The translations under genes were made by a program, and so were the position numbers. Below the pieces are notes generated by a model, which was given only the letters and a program-made list of their open reading frames with translations, searched no databases and was not told the DNA's origin. Shown one piece after another: positions 39,862-52,690 of a DNA stretch of 64,000 nucleotides (position 1 is its first letter; each line of letters starts with the position of its first letter). This DNA comes from Malachius bipustulatus. Taxonomy: Eukaryota > Arthropoda > Insecta > Coleoptera > Melyridae. The stretch spans positions 19,935,867 through 19,999,866 of the forward strand of contig OU342630.1 in the NCBI GenBank assembly GCA_910589415.1, given 5' to 3'.

Positions 39862-42069
39862 TTTTTAAAAATAAAACTGGTGTGGCGCTTCTACGCCTTC
39901 GTAGAGTACCACCACTGAATGGCCAAAATTTCGTGCTGTTCCTACAAGGGGATCTACAGCTCTAATTGACGAGCTACACTTGCCACAATTCAAGGTATGT
40001 TTAGCTAGATAGACGTCCAGCTCATCACACATTTGCTGTAAGGGCACATCACTGAATAGGGTACAATGGAACAGTGAACTGAGAACTGACCCCAGAGATC
40101 TCTGAACTTAACTCCTGTAGATTTTTTTTGTGGGGCCACGTTAAGTCCTTGGAACATCAGTGGCAAACGAAGCTGATTAATTTAGTAGAATTCAGGCTAC
40201 ATAATTAGATTGTGACCCGTGATTTGTTGAACGGAGTTCAAAATAACATATACTTCGACGAGCACAAGTTTGTCTAAATAAATAAGGAAAAAATTTTTTA
40301 ACATTATTTCTTTGAATTAATTCGTTACCTATTATTTTGTTATTGTCTTAATGTCTCAACTTCTAGAGTAAAAATTAATCCATATTACAATGTTTAAATA
40401 AATTCACATAATATTTTTTAACCTTTGTGGGATCACAAGGTTGATGAAAAACATTACAGAATAATATTGCTTGAAAAAAAAAGCTCGAAATTGAGCAAGT
40501 GCTTTTAAGACCCGTTATCCACGAATACTTTACGCTAGTTTCTATTATTTGTTTTAGGATTTTAAGCAAAAATTTTATCTATCAAACCGTCGCCTGACTT
40601 TTTAAATGTAAAAATGCATTCAGAAATATCAGCTTAACTACAACAAACATCAATATGTTCACACATTTATTGTAGAAATCTTCCCTAATAAGTAATTAAG
40701 CTTCTCTGATGACCCCCGTGTTAAATATTTTATGCCGCCACTAACAGGAGATCCTGTATAAAATATACAGAATAAAATATGTGCTGTGTACAGAGTGTCC
40801 CGTATAACTTGGTCCTGTACCTTATTGGATAATCTATAGAGTTGGTACGGAAAAAAATTTCAAATAAATGTTGTTTAGGATAATGACACCTTTCATATAA
40901 TAATAATTTCAATATGTCCGACGATTTATTAGTATGAAGCCAACGTCCATACTATTTTTTTCATAGCTAATGCAGATCATGGCTAAAACAACTAACAATT
41001 ATTGAAAACACATCAAAAAAAGAACAGTAAATTTTTTCAGTGGTATCTTTCATCTATAAAAAATGTTCAATCAAAACTCATATAATTATTTATAAGACAT
41101 TAATAGTCATGGCAAAGTTAGAAGTCACAATATAGTCTCTGATCCGAGACTGCGTTTCTGAACGTTGCCCCGGGAAATACACCGAACCGCGCTATATTCC
41201 CGTCACCCGCAGCTTGTTATGATGGAATATTCAATGGCGATCGGCGGTGTGGCTAAGGGGCGACACGCGCCCTAATGGAACACGAGCTAGCTTAGGGCTC
41301 CCAAGGTGGGATAACTTGTTCTAAGAAGCATATTGTCCTCGTGTAACATTAATAATGTGGGACATGCCCTGAGACTGCTTGAGTAAAACTAATCGTTTCC
41401 GGCAAGGATTAGCGGAGGTCCCGGTCCGACTCTGCATATCGTTTGTTCCATAATGGTGACAGTGTCGCCTTCTTGTCCCTTGTCCCCTTCATATAGTATA
41501 AACTAACAGCAACACCGTGGGAAATAGAACATAGAACATTATCAGGGTGAATAAATCGGGGAATCCTCTATTCGGCAATTTTCACTCATACAAAAAATTA
41601 ATATGGTTAAATATTCAAATAACTAAAATTATATTACTCTTGTTAAATCATTCAATTTAATTTATATTGGTTTTCTTTGTTTAATTTTCAATGTCATTGT
41701 TTTAATTTCTCCATCATGAATCAGCGACATTAATGTATGTATCTATGTATCACGGATCGCTTCTTCGTTTTCTGAACGACTCAAACGTGCCATGACTACC
41801 TCACTAGATGTTTCAAGAAACGTAGAGATGACGCTACCAATAAACCTCACGCAGATAAGAACATCATGCAAATAGCATACAGACAATGTACTCTGTTTGC
41901 CAAAAGAAATTAAGAACTGCACTTGATACACACCAGCGCTACTTTAGACCACAACTCAATGGACGAAGTATAAAGAGAATAGTCTAAAGAAAATTACGAC
42001 CCGATCACAAACGCAACAGATATCTATTTAGTAGACGTGCTATTTTCAATTCAAGCAATAGTGCAAGTA
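39862..42069. other. No gene recognised; GC-richer block at 41130-41520
   Basis: Mostly AT-rich with chance-length frames. The block 41130-41520 is clearly richer in G+C (for example GGGGCGACACGCGCCC near 41257) and may be a fragment of a repeat leader or an old gene, but no product is apparent. A repeat start with TACAGAGTGTCCCG lies near 40790. Confidence 0.4.
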
Positions 42070-42922
42070 TACAGGGTGATTGATTGAAACGCTACATTAG
42101 AAAAAGTTCGACTTCCAAATGATCTAGGAATCTGAAATTTGGAACTTAGGCAACATACCTAATAACGAGTCAAAATGAAATATTACCAAGATGGTAGAAC
42201 ATTTAAAATGGCGAAAGCAACGGTCATCTTTGTTTTTTTTAATGGGACACCCCATATATTATTGCATTTTCAGATCGTCTGAGAAAATGTAATAACAATG
42301 GTGCTTATAGTTGTATTTTAAATTGAGTAGGCCATGAGTTATAAACAAGTGAAAATCGTGATTTTCCAACTTTAAAGACATTTGCCACGAAAACGGCTCA
42401 TGATATCAGAAAACGGCTTACATGTCCCTATCTTAACTTTTCATCTGGTATCCTACTGTAGAGTTGAAATGTTCATACAGGGTGATGAAAAATCTGACAA
42501 TTTTCACCACCTTGTATAAAGATTTCAACTGCATATTTGGATGCCTTATAAAAAGTTAAGATAGGGACATGTAAGCCGTTTTCTGATATCTTGAGCCGTT
42601 TTCGTGATAAATGTCTTTAAAGTTGGAAAATCACGATTTTCACTTGTTTATAACTCATGGCCTACTCAATTTAAAATACAACTATAAGCACCATTGTTAT
42701 TACATTTTCTCAGACGATCTGAAAATGCAATAATATATGGGGTGTCCCATTTAAAAAAACAAAGATGGCCATTGCTTTCGCCATTTTTAATGTTCTGCCA
42801 TGTTGGTAATATTTCATTTTGACTCGTTATTAGGTATGTTGCCTAAGTTCCAAATTTCAGATTCCTAGATCATTTGGAAGTCGAACTTTTTCTAATGTGG
42901 CGTTTCAATCAATCACCCTGTA
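42070..42922. repeat. 853-bp fold-back element with TA flanks
   Basis: CAGGGTGATTGATTGAAACG at the left end is mirrored exactly at the right end. The two arms of about 400 bp are nearly perfect reverse complements over their whole length, with TA at both borders. Internal words (ACATGTCCCTATCTTAACTT) recur in the repeats at 16730 and 61425. No transposase. Confidence 0.9.
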
Positions 42923-42959
42923 GATACCCATGCGGTTGAGGTACCCATCGAGCGCGACC

Positions 42960-43795
42960 CAGGTGGCGGATAGGGAAAGGCCTTAAAATGAACGACAGTG
43001 AGTAAGGTTAGCAGCGGGGATAGAGCTCGTCGGGTTTAAAACTCTAGGCTGGCAGCTCAAAAAGTCCTGCCGCTGACCACCTCCCCAACTAGTTGCCACT
43101 AGGGGCAACGGCGCCGAAGAATGTCCGAATGTGGGCTCTCCGTTAAACCGTATATCACTCTGTGTGATGGGCATGTCTCCCGCACAGAGATTTGGGGGTC
43201 TTGACTTTACCGTCCGGACTGCGTGGATGAGGCACCACTATGAAAACCTCCCAATTTCAAGGTTTGCGCGCGCCGAAGAGATGCATGACTGTGAGTAGCT
43301 CAGTCTTAGCGACAAACATAACCTCGGGGCACCGGACGCACCCCGTTGTATTGACCCTTAATCCTCGCATGCGGGCTTTGCGGGGAGTGGACCAACCTTT
43401 CCCAGCCACTCCTGGGACATCCATGCAGTATGTAAAACAAATATGCTCTGACGAGGAGAGCCAAAATCTCGATCTCTAGGCAACATAAGAAGCTATGGAG
43501 ATCGGTTATAATCCGACTCCAAGAAACAGCTTGATTCAACTGTACCAGTAGGAGAAAAATTTCCCCTGAGAAAAAATAAGACGAATAACCAGATTACAAG
43601 CTTCCGGGAGAGACTTTCTCATACCGGAGGACCTGTACACATTGGCAACAGTCAAGATGGTCAGCTTCCTTAGAGGGGCTGACCTGATGGGTTTAATGTA
43701 GCACGACTAGAGGTGAGCCACAATGAACCTACGGTCGCAGTAGAGGTGTCACAATGGCCCACTAAAAATCAATCTAATCTAATGTAATCTAAGTG
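42960..43795 (+). mobile_element. Short LINE-related element: leader, ORF1 start, 3' UTR
   Basis: The part from about 43095 (ACTAGGGGCAACGGCGCC) to 43440 is collinear with the leader of the element at 36489, including the CACCCCGTTGTAT and CATGCGGG words. A short frame from the ATG at 43423 stops after 18 codons. The 3' part is unrelated to LINE 1 and ends in AATCTAATCTAATGTAATCT. It looks like another deletion derivative, from a sister LINE family. Confidence 0.55.
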
Positions 43796-44020
43796 TAAAT
43801 AGAGCAATTACAATGTTCATAAAAGAGGGAGCACGAAGAAAAAATGTTAATTCTGAATCAGCAATAGCAACGCAAATTGGAGGTAGAGAAAAGAGTGAGA
43901 GGTATATCGACACCCTAGTTACAGTGTCATGCAACTTCATGAGAGTGATCCAAGACCCAGGAGTGAGCGGGAATAGAGGAGCTATGGGTGGAAAAAGGAT
44001 ACTTAAATGAAAACTGTATG

Positions 44021-44162
44021 TTGAGTTACAACCGTTTGAAGTTTCATGTTGTTATATTTCTATGGTTATTGCTGCTTTAAAAAATCTTTACAGTGTTAAT
44101 ATATTTCTGCGCAATAACCACAAAAATTTAGCAGCATGAAACTTCAAACGGTTGTAACTCAA
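44021..44162. repeat. 142-bp inverted repeat with 29-bp arms
   Basis: TTGAGTTACAACCGTTTGAA and the following TTTCATG at 44021 pair perfectly with 44134-44162. Interior AT-rich. Confidence 0.85.
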
Positions 44163-44639
44163 AATGCAATAATTGTCATATAAGTGTCCCTTGTCAGCTG
44201 CTCAATTATTGCAGTCGATAAAATTGGTACTAGCGGACTGTGATAGGATTGCTTCTTCCTGGCGGTCAGACCGGTAAAGCAACAGAGTGATCCGGAGTTT
44301 AGACCTGTCGACATCCGGGTACCAAGAGATGGGCGCTCAAGTAAAAATAATACAGGCATTGCCCTGTACTATTTTGCCAAAAGGATTCATAATTTGAGCA
44401 CGCTGCCTTGCCTGCTTCATTTATAGCTACATTCCCAGGATTTCATGCGCTGTTTTTCTACTATGCAGACACAATAACGAATTCATATAAAATATTAGCA
44501 CAGTTAGTTTAATAATAAACAAATTATGCTGACAAATTATGCCTGGTTCGTTGAAGTGGAGTAAGATCTCATATACATACTTCCTTCAGACCATGACCCG
44601 AAGGTGTTCTGAAATCCGGACACATCGATTATCAGATTT
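44163..44639. other. No gene recognised
   Basis: Nothing beyond short frames. The minus-strand frame at 44359-44159 has no family resemblance. Confidence 0.35.
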
Positions 44640-44874
44640 TTCGCCTAATTGGGATTTCGTATAGAAAATGATGAAGGCTTATGAAGATTTGCATTTACAG
44701 CCAATAATAATAATTGGATTTCGGCATGGAAATCAATTGGAAAAATTGGGATTAAATTTCCGAAGTAATATTTGATAATACCTATTTACAACAAAAATTT
44801 GGATTGTGATTTAGCTATGGACACAATCTGGATTTTGCAGGCATGAGCCAAATGAAATGCCCCAGGCAGCAAGG

Positions 44875-45080
44875 AATGTTCACTGAATGTTCCCTAAATG
44901 TTCACCGAACAATAAACATTGCTCTAATGTTAAACCGACTTTCCGAATATTCAGGCAACGTTCAGATTCTAATGTTCGTTTTCAGACCTTGAATAAACAT
45001 TCATTGAACATTAGATACTGAACATTCAAAATGCAATGTTTAATTAACATTCATACAATGTTTAAGATGAAATGTTTATT
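44875..45080. repeat. AATGTT/AACATT-rich block
   Basis: The hexamer AATGTT or its complement occurs about thirteen times in 205 bp, at irregular spacing and in both orientations. No perfect tandem unit. Confidence 0.75.
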
Positions 45081-45431
45081 GCACGCAATTACATACAGGT
45101 ACACTGACATCAGGTAAATAACATATACCAAAAAAAATTGGAAAATTACATGCTGAAACGAAAATATTTAGCTTAAAAATTGATAAAAACCAGTATTATA
45201 TTTATTATAATTATTACAACGAGGTGTTGCGCGCGCAGCTCTCTTGTCTATTGCATTTCCAGTATTCTCTTGTCTTGTGTCCAATATGTCCGCTATATTC
45301 TTGGCATTTCATCTTGTTTTTCTAAACTATGAATATACCAATGTATAGGTATAAAAGTCACAATAAATTATCAGCAAGCTATCAGTAGTTTGTTAAAGAA
45401 CTATACAGACAGCCTCGTGTACTATGTAGGG

Positions 45432-46758
45432 GAGAAGGGGGCAGGTTCGGACACTTTTTTACAAAGTCTTATATTTCAACCTAAAATAAAATTTAATAGC
45501 AAAGTGATAATCGACTAGCAAGTACAGATATTTTTCTACATTTGCTATGATTTAGAAACAAATAAGTTAGTTATTTTTTGAGAAATTTAGGATTTTGTTA
45601 AAAGTTTCAATTATCCGGAAGTGCCCCACTATGGGGCAGTTTCGGACAAGGCTGGGGCAGTTTCGGACATGAAAAATTTTTTAGGGACTTCTTTTATTAA
45701 GAACATTTATTAGGTAAGAAATATAATGTTTATAGCATTACTGAACATCGTAACCAAAAAAATTTACATTGAATAGAATAATATGATGTTATTAGTGAAG
45801 TTCCTGGTGTTTGGATCGGTTTGGGCAGCCTAGACATAATATATTATATTATGCTTTCTTTCGATAGCTGAAATATCCTCAATCTGTGGGAAATAAATCC
45901 TTGGCTGCACTTCTTTTGAAATTTGACCTGAAATTCTCCATTTTCTAATACCTCCATAACTTTTCCAATATAATATGTATAAATAGTTTTTTTTTGTTGA
46001 AAAACTTCGCTAACAAGTTATCGTCCCTTATTATTTGTTAATCGTCCAAACGTTCAGCAATATTATCAACATCAGCTTAAAAATCTTAATCTATGTCAGA
46101 ATCTGATGATGACGTGTCATCTAGGACCAGTTTATTCTTAATATTAATTCATCTGAGTTTTTCTAATTAGAGTTAAGCAGCAGCTCTTAAAGATGTAGTT
46201 TTGCTGATAAAATTTCTTACAGCATTCCTTAAGACATCCCTATAGGGATTTCTGCTTTGGTAGAATTTGTTTTTTTTTTGTATATTAGCACCATCCTGCA
46301 ATGATATATGAAGAAGATTCATTGTGCTTGTACAGATCGGGGCAGATTCGGACAGTCCGGAACTGTCCCGCCTGAATTGTCCGGACGTGCCCCAGATGCA
46401 CATAATTGAATTTAAATGCGATAAGTTTTACAGACATGTGCAATACTAACAGTTTTGTGACGTTATATACATGGAAATCCGCATTCTTTCTAGTGAAACA
46501 ACCAAATCTTACCTGAGTTCAAAAAGTCGAGGTGTAGGACCTTACGAGTAGGTAGCTCAATCTTATATCATAAGTTCCTTTTTCACAATTTTTCATGTAA
46601 AATCAATTTTTTTTAATTTCACATCACAGGACACATTGTCCACGGATTTAAATTGTAGGCGGGTGTAACGGCTGTGGGATTGGTTATTCTAGTATTATTT
46701 ATTGGCGCTAAATTTGAACTGTCCGGAACTGCCCCATGTCCGAACCTGCCCCCTTCTC
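45432..46758. repeat. 1.3-kb element with GGGGGCAGGTTCGGACA-type TIRs
   Basis: The 22-bp left end (45432-45453) is exactly complementary to the right end (46737-46758). GGGGCAG/TTCGGACA words also occur inside near both ends (45628-45670, 46338-46395), as subterminal repeats. No transposase frame was seen. A non-autonomous DNA transposon of unidentified superfamily. Confidence 0.8.
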
Positions 46759-47330
46759 TTAATGCCTATAATAGCGTTATATGCCTAACTTAGTTGTTTA
46801 CGCGCAAACAACTACGTATATTACTTCACGTATGCCCAACGCTGTTTACATTTCATGTCAACTTTCATGTTAAACAAGAATTATTGTCAAATTCTTGTCA
46901 AGAAAAATTGCAAATGTTGCAAGAATTCACAGACACACGGACAATAATACGAAAAACAATATGCTACTAGAAAATTATGTCCAAAAGCCAGATGGTGCCA
47001 CAGCTAAATCACAATTCGAATTTCTGTTGTTAAATGCTATCAAACATCTCTTTCGGAAATTTTAGCCCAATTTGCAATCGGATTCCGGATTATGCCGAAA
47101 TCCGGATTGTAAATGTAGTTTTTATTCAGATCTAACAAACATTCGGTTTCAACAAACACACTGATCAACAAATGATCATTGCGCATGTCCAATTTTTTTG
47201 CTTAATTCAAATTGAAAGTTTGGGATCTGCAAAAAAATGCAAGCGCGTCGAATCCGAAGTGTTGTTGTAAATGATGAGAGAATAGTTCCGGAATCAAATT
47301 GGTTGTAAATGTGGCTTTAGGGTATGATTA

Positions 47331-48430
47331 CCATATATTGACGTCAAATTTTCGAGAATAAATTGATCAAATAGAATCACCCTAATAGGTCAAGAATCTG
47401 GGCTGTAATGTATCATTTATGTAAGAAATATTACACTTTTATTGTATTACACTCTTCATGTAAAATGAAAAACACATAGCGAAATTGCGTGCTAGTATGT
47501 TATTTCATTATACATTTTCAAATTTAAATAATCCTAGCCCTGAATATCTGACATGTATTTTGTATCCTCTTGGGGTCAAATACCTTCACTCGTCCATCTC
47601 TTCAACCATATTCCTCTCGTTCAAAAACTACTACGTACTACTTACTACGTACTATATGTAGCCCGGTGGCCATTTAAGCGAAGTAAGAGGCCATATCTCG
47701 GGAACTATTGGTCCTAAAACCTCCAAAACAAAATTGTTTAATTAAAATTGCAGCTGCATCCTCAATACCTCTTCACACGCCTTTCAACCACCCTTTTTTT
47801 TCACATTACGTTCCTTCATTTTTTTTAGGGAAAATTACTGACTTCCTTCTTAATACAATGTCATGCGATTTTTGAAAATTTAAGTAAATTAACTTTCTAA
47901 AAATAGTTAACACTGCCCTATTAATTAAGAGAATTGACAAACAGTAAATAAAAACTTCTATAGTATCTAAAAAATGTCTATCTCATTCGGCTGAGACTGA
48001 CACACTGACACGCAGATTACAAAATTGAAAACAAGCATAATTATTAAATTAAAATGTAATTATTAAAAATGAGGTCTCACATGACCCCCTCCCCAATAAT
48101 ATAAACTTTTGAAGTTGATAGGGACTGCAACATTTGACACATCAAATCAAATCACATCAGAAAGTAGTATAATTATTATTCATGTTATTGATTTTGTTTT
48201 TGTATAAATAAAAATCTCTCTCTAATTCGGCTGAGAATTTAAAAGAGGGGGGAGGGCTATTACATCGTTTGAGCAAATGAAAACGTAATTTAGGTAGGCT
48301 TTGGAAAAAAATTTCATGCGAACAATTTCAGAGTGCCTTTAGTGGAGTGAGAAACCGTGTATTAAAATGTGTCCAGGAGGGTGAAGGGCATTTTACTTAT
48401 CTTTTACGTGAATTAATTGTTGATTTTATT
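47331..48430. other. No gene recognised
   Basis: AT-rich. TTCGGCTGAGA occurs at about 47988 and 48227, a possible pair of repeat ends. No coding support. Confidence 0.4.
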
Positions 48431-48433
48431 TAG

Positions 48434-48634
48434 GTGTGTTTTATAAAAAAGTCGATAAAGAGTGCCTATTTTATTAAGGTTCTTGAATGTTTTGATAACT
48501 GTCCTAAACTAACAGAATCAAAAGCTGTTAGTTGTAAAGAGTGGTTTAAGTTACGACAAACATCTTTGTGTCAGGGCCTACTCCAAAACGGATTTGTTTT
48601 CGAACACCCGTTACTAAATAAAACACATTACTGA
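48434..48634 (+). other. Candidate orphan 3' exon
   Basis: A frame of 66 codons directly follows a splice-acceptor-like TTTATTTAG and ends at TGA. It is not low-complexity and contains five Cys (for example LECFDNCPKL, VSCKEWFKL), but I recognise no family. It could equally be a relic inside a repeat. Confidence 0.2.
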
Positions 48635-48700
48635 ATTAATAACTATGATTTCTGTTAATCAGGAACTATGGTGCCATTTAATGGAAATTATTAAACAAAT

Positions 48701-49315
48701 ATACAGTGAGTTTCTTTTTCAATGCAACATAGGGATTTACTTGTAAAAACTTTTCCTCGTGTTATTGGTTTTCCTGGAGTAAATTTTTTATTTTTTTCTC
48801 TGGATTGTAATACACATTATTATTCACGACCTTTTGAAGGTCTGGTGCCAATGGAAGCAATACTTCCATGTGCTTGTTCACTGACGTCTAACAAATCTGA
48901 AATTTCAATAATACGTGATTGTTTAAATTAGTTTTAAGTCTTCAATTAAGGCTACCTTTTTTATAAGTATTGCTAAAAGCAAAAGAAGACGACACTGCTT
49001 CTTGTAGAAAGCAATTTATTATTAAGACAAGAAGTATAAAAATCTAAAGCAAATGTTCAAACTATCGTTCAAACTGTAAAAATTTCAATGATTTGATAGA
49101 CGTCAGTGAACAAACACATCAGCTAACTAGTATTTTAATTAAAAAACTATTGCTTCCATTGGCACGAGACCTTCAAAATATCGTGTAGAATAATGTGTAT
49201 TACGATCCAGTGAGAAAAATGAGATAAATTTACTCCAGGAACACCATTAACACAAGTTTTAACAAGTTTTTACGTGTAAATCCCTATGTTGCATTGAAAA
49301 AGAAACTCACTATAT
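48701..49315. repeat. Fold-back repeat with arms of about 170 bp
   Basis: AGTGAGTTTCTTTTTCAATG near 48706 and following sequence to about 48875 are the complement, with some changes, of 49147-49315. The open frame at 48722-48931 lies in the left arm and is not considered coding. Confidence 0.75.
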
Positions 49316-50025
49316 AATTTTCGTGTGCCACTCATTTCGATAATAACAGGTTTGTGAATTGTATACCTTTACTCTCATGCTTGCATTATTTTACATATCG
49401 AGTATACCTATACCTACCTCAGTTTTTTATACCTATTAATTATTGTTCTACCATACCATAGTCGCTACTTTTTACTGATGGTTTACAAGACCGTGTTGTA
49501 ATAAAAAAACAGCACTGTTTCGACTTTTGATTTTCATTACACAACAGGTATGTGCAAACACTCACTTTCAGGCTATATGCAAGTTGTTTTGTAATAGTCG
49601 ACTTTCATATAAGAGAGTAGATAAAATTAGTTTTGTGTTTCTTGAATAATTCAGGCATCAAGTTTGGAGATTATTGCAGTTACCGTGAAGTTTGTTAAAT
49701 TGTTAAAACTGTAAAACCCATTAAAATGCCATGCTCAAGCCAAAGGAATAGGGATTAATACCTAATGATAATTATTATGAGTTTGCAGTATGCCCCCGTT
49801 TGAAAAATGGTAGGTATTTATTAAGGCCCTATTACTTATATAATTATCTATCTACTTATTAACTATACTAAAAGCATTTATTAAATATTTGCACCTGAAT
49901 GTTTAGCAAAAACAAGAATAAAATGATTATAACATAACCAAGAAAATGGGAATAAATCTAATACTTCTATATTGCTAGCGCTCGTAAGTGGACGTGTCAC
50001 GGACACAGTAGGACAGCAAACGACT
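49316..50025. other. No gene; repeat related to 61210-61440
   Basis: The stretch at 49480-49590 (ATTACACAACAGGT, then CTCACTTTCAGG) resembles 61300-61410, so both are copies of one short repeat. Otherwise featureless. Confidence 0.45.
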
Positions 50026-50215
50026 ATCTCTATCTGTTATTTAGAGTACCTGTATCCGTTGTGCGCAAGCGTGACGATAGTGTGGTGCGTGCTTGTAGGC
50101 GTGCTCAATTCTCGGACATGCGCGTAGGACTCGAGGTACATTCGACGAGACAAATAAAGAAATATATGTCTGCACCGTGGTATTTCCCTCCATTACCAGA
50201 CCCACGCTAGCAAAA
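50026..50215 (+). repeat. LTR-like repeat, copy 1
   Basis: TCCGTTGTGCGCAAGCGT, CAATTCTCGGACATGCGC and TAGGACTCGAGGTA recur at 51605-51720. An AATAAA (about 50154) lies between these and a shared end with CACCGTGGTATTTCC, which looks like an LTR with a polyadenylation signal. No associated internal region was identified. Confidence 0.45.
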
Positions 50216-50551
50216 TACTAGCATAAATATATGGAATAAATAGACATCCACATCATTATTGTAGGTACTTTGAAATGAAATGAAATGAGTTAGTACTAGT
50301 TAGTAGTTGAAGTAATAAACTTCAACATCCTTAAACAGAGATGTAAAAACTATTACTAGAACGAACATCCTTCCTAGTCTACACTCATGCTCATGACAAA
50401 AGTGAGGTCTGTGGTCTGTGCCTCTAGAGATGGTTTGTCATTTTTTAACAGGGCAAACTTTTCTGGAAAACATGTTTATAAAGTTTTTGCGGATACCCGA
50501 TCGCTCAATTTTTTTTTTCGACAAACTATTCCTAAAAGTTGATACCTATTG
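50216..50551. other. No gene recognised
   Basis: AT-rich spacer between the LTR-like repeat and a small TIR element. Confidence 0.35.
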
Positions 50552-50617
50552 CCCGTATTCGTTGAATCCGATTGATTACGTAATTATTTAGGAAATTATT
50601 GTTTGTGAATACGGGCG
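50552..50617. repeat. 66-bp element with GCCCGTATTC termini
   Basis: Perfect 10-bp terminal inverted repeats. Related ends occur on the MITE at 8280-8443. Confidence 0.7.
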
Positions 50618-51599
50618 TATGTCTGTGCTTCCCCTAAATAACTGTGACAACGGAATCTTGCCACGTCACACCCCAAGTCCAGATAGATGGTACGGTTCAA
50701 CAAACAAATAGGGCCCTGATGGAGGTGGAAGAGTTCATAAACAGAAATGAACGTTTGTGTGTCTAACAACCAAAGTGATACCTTACATTTGCCGGAATGT
50801 ATTCAGATTGTTCCAGTTTATGAACCATCGTAATTCGAACGAGAAAAAAAAGAAAATCATAATTCAAAAGTATTACATTATGTAACTGTAAGATTCGCAT
50901 CTTTTTAAATTTAATAGTATTATTTAATATACAGGCTGTCGCTAAAAGGTAACACCAACGCTCTACCACTGATTCCCGAGTACAAAATATGCCGATTTAA
51001 CCGAAATTATCTATGTCCAAAAAGACACCCTTTTCAAGATACAGCCGTTGAAAGAGAGTAAACCAAAAAAATGTTTTACAGGATAAGTAAAAAAAAAAAA
51101 AAACTGGCCTAGTTTTACAAACATTGACATGCTTTCCTGTTTTTGAGGTCACGACTCACTTTTTACTCCAGGACTTTTTTATCCGCACGCCACTGATTGA
51201 TTCTGTATTTTTTATCCAAATCCTAAAGTATTACTAAATTTTTTGCATTTTTATAAAAGTTTAGTATCTTGCATCGTTTTCCCGGAATTAATTTTTTATG
51301 ATGGACCTACACTACTATGAACGTATTTTTGTGAAAATATTTTTTTAATTTAAAAATTAATTTCAACCAGAACGTTCCCCACAGATTCCTGGCTTACAAA
51401 TATGCCGATTTAACCGCTATTATTTATGTCTTAAATGGTCCCCTTTTCAAGATACAGCTTATCGGGGGTCAACTGTACACATATTCCAAAATAAGTAAAA
51501 AAAATAATTAAATGAAAAACTTAGTTCTACCGCCTGCTACGATTTTATCTCAAGGCCAATAAATGTGAATAAAATCATTTCTGTGGAATAAGAATTATT
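50618..51599. other. No gene recognised; internal duplication
   Basis: The words ATATGCCGATTTAACCG and CCCTTTTCAAGATACAGC occur twice (about 50988/51030 and 51402/51438), marking two diverged copies of one repeat roughly 410 bp apart. Confidence 0.5.
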
Positions 51600-51783
51600 A
51601 TTTTATCCGTTGTGCGCAAGCGTCTCGAGTCAGGTGGTCGTACATTGGTGGAATCTGAAGGCTTGAGGCGTATCCAATTCTCGGACATGCGCCTAGGACT
51701 CGAGGTATCGTCGAGGTACATTTGACGACATAAAGATCGAAAGATATGTCTACACCGTCGTATTTCCTCGTCGTCATCGGCAA
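51600..51783 (+). repeat. LTR-like repeat, copy 2
   Basis: Diverged copy of 50026-50215 in the same orientation, about 1.6 kb apart. The interior between them is not coding, so they are not obviously a pair from one element. Confidence 0.45.
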
Positions 51784-52270
51784 TTTATGAACAGTGATAG
51801 ATTTTTATCCATCGAGCGAACTGGTTGCTTATGAACGCCTCAAGAGTTTTTCAGAACACAGAGCGTATGCAGAGTATACGCTCATCATTTCCACTCAAAA
51901 TTACAAAATAAGACATTTAAAATAGATTTAAGTGACTTTATTGTAGGACTCAATCTAAGACATGAAATTTTTTCCAGGGCCCACCTTCCTATATTAATCT
52001 TTCATTTGCTCACACGATAAATGTCATCACTGTTTGAAAATGAATCTTGGCTATGGCTCAGAAATAAAACAATCCATAGAATGGGATAAGCGTAGAGGAA
52101 TAATGATTGACTAACTGGGAATTTTCAAAGCAAGGCCGTTTTTTTCGAAAAGGCGTTCCAATTTTGTCGTAACGAGTTTATTGTCATTAGTTATTACATT
52201 AACGATTTGGCTATGTTGAGAATTGAATATTTTTTAGCGCAAGGGCGCTCCTGTAATAGCCCATAAGGAT
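51784..52270. other. No gene recognised
   Basis: AT-rich sequence, no supported feature. Confidence 0.35.
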
Positions 52271-52276
52271 ATAGGT

Positions 52277-52690
52277 AATTTATATAATAATACACTTTAT
52301 TGCCCAACAGATTGAAAAAATCCATTTACAGGACAAAATAACATTTGAAAATACAACAACAGTATTATGTACTATATCTTATATCACTAGAGAACAATTT
52401 ATTGATATTATAAACATCAAAATTTATAAGTTTCAACAATACTCTGCCTTAAAACATAATATGAGAAGAAAAAAATGAAGAACAACACAAGGATTGGTCC
52501 CCCCCATCTACAAACCCCCTTCAACCCTGTCAGCTATGAATCCAACACTTGTTTGAAAGCGCTTATTGACATGTGGAAAATGTCGCACTCGTCACTGATC
52601 TCATTGAACCATGAACACATTCATGGTTATATTATACACCCTCGCAACATCATTTTTGTACTCGAAAAATATACATATATGTAACTTTAA
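52277..52690 (-). mobile_element. Possible 5'-truncated LINE 3' end
   Basis: On the minus strand the block ends with GGGCAATAAAGTGTATTATT and an AT-rich tail, the same type of ending as the LINE tail at 4826-5270. No coding part and no clear TSD. A plus-strand frame at 52475-52684 is considered chance. Confidence 0.35.

Larger units (their letters stand above)
44640..47330. repeat. Large composite repeat with nested elements
   Basis: Words near the left side (ATTTGGATTGTGATTTAGCT near 44800) recur inverted near the right side (AGCTAAATCACAATTCGAAT near 47000), which suggests an old outer TIR element. Inside lie an AATGTT-rich block (44875-45080) and a 1.3-kb TIR element (45432-46758). Outer boundaries are approximate. 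Confidence 0.4.
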
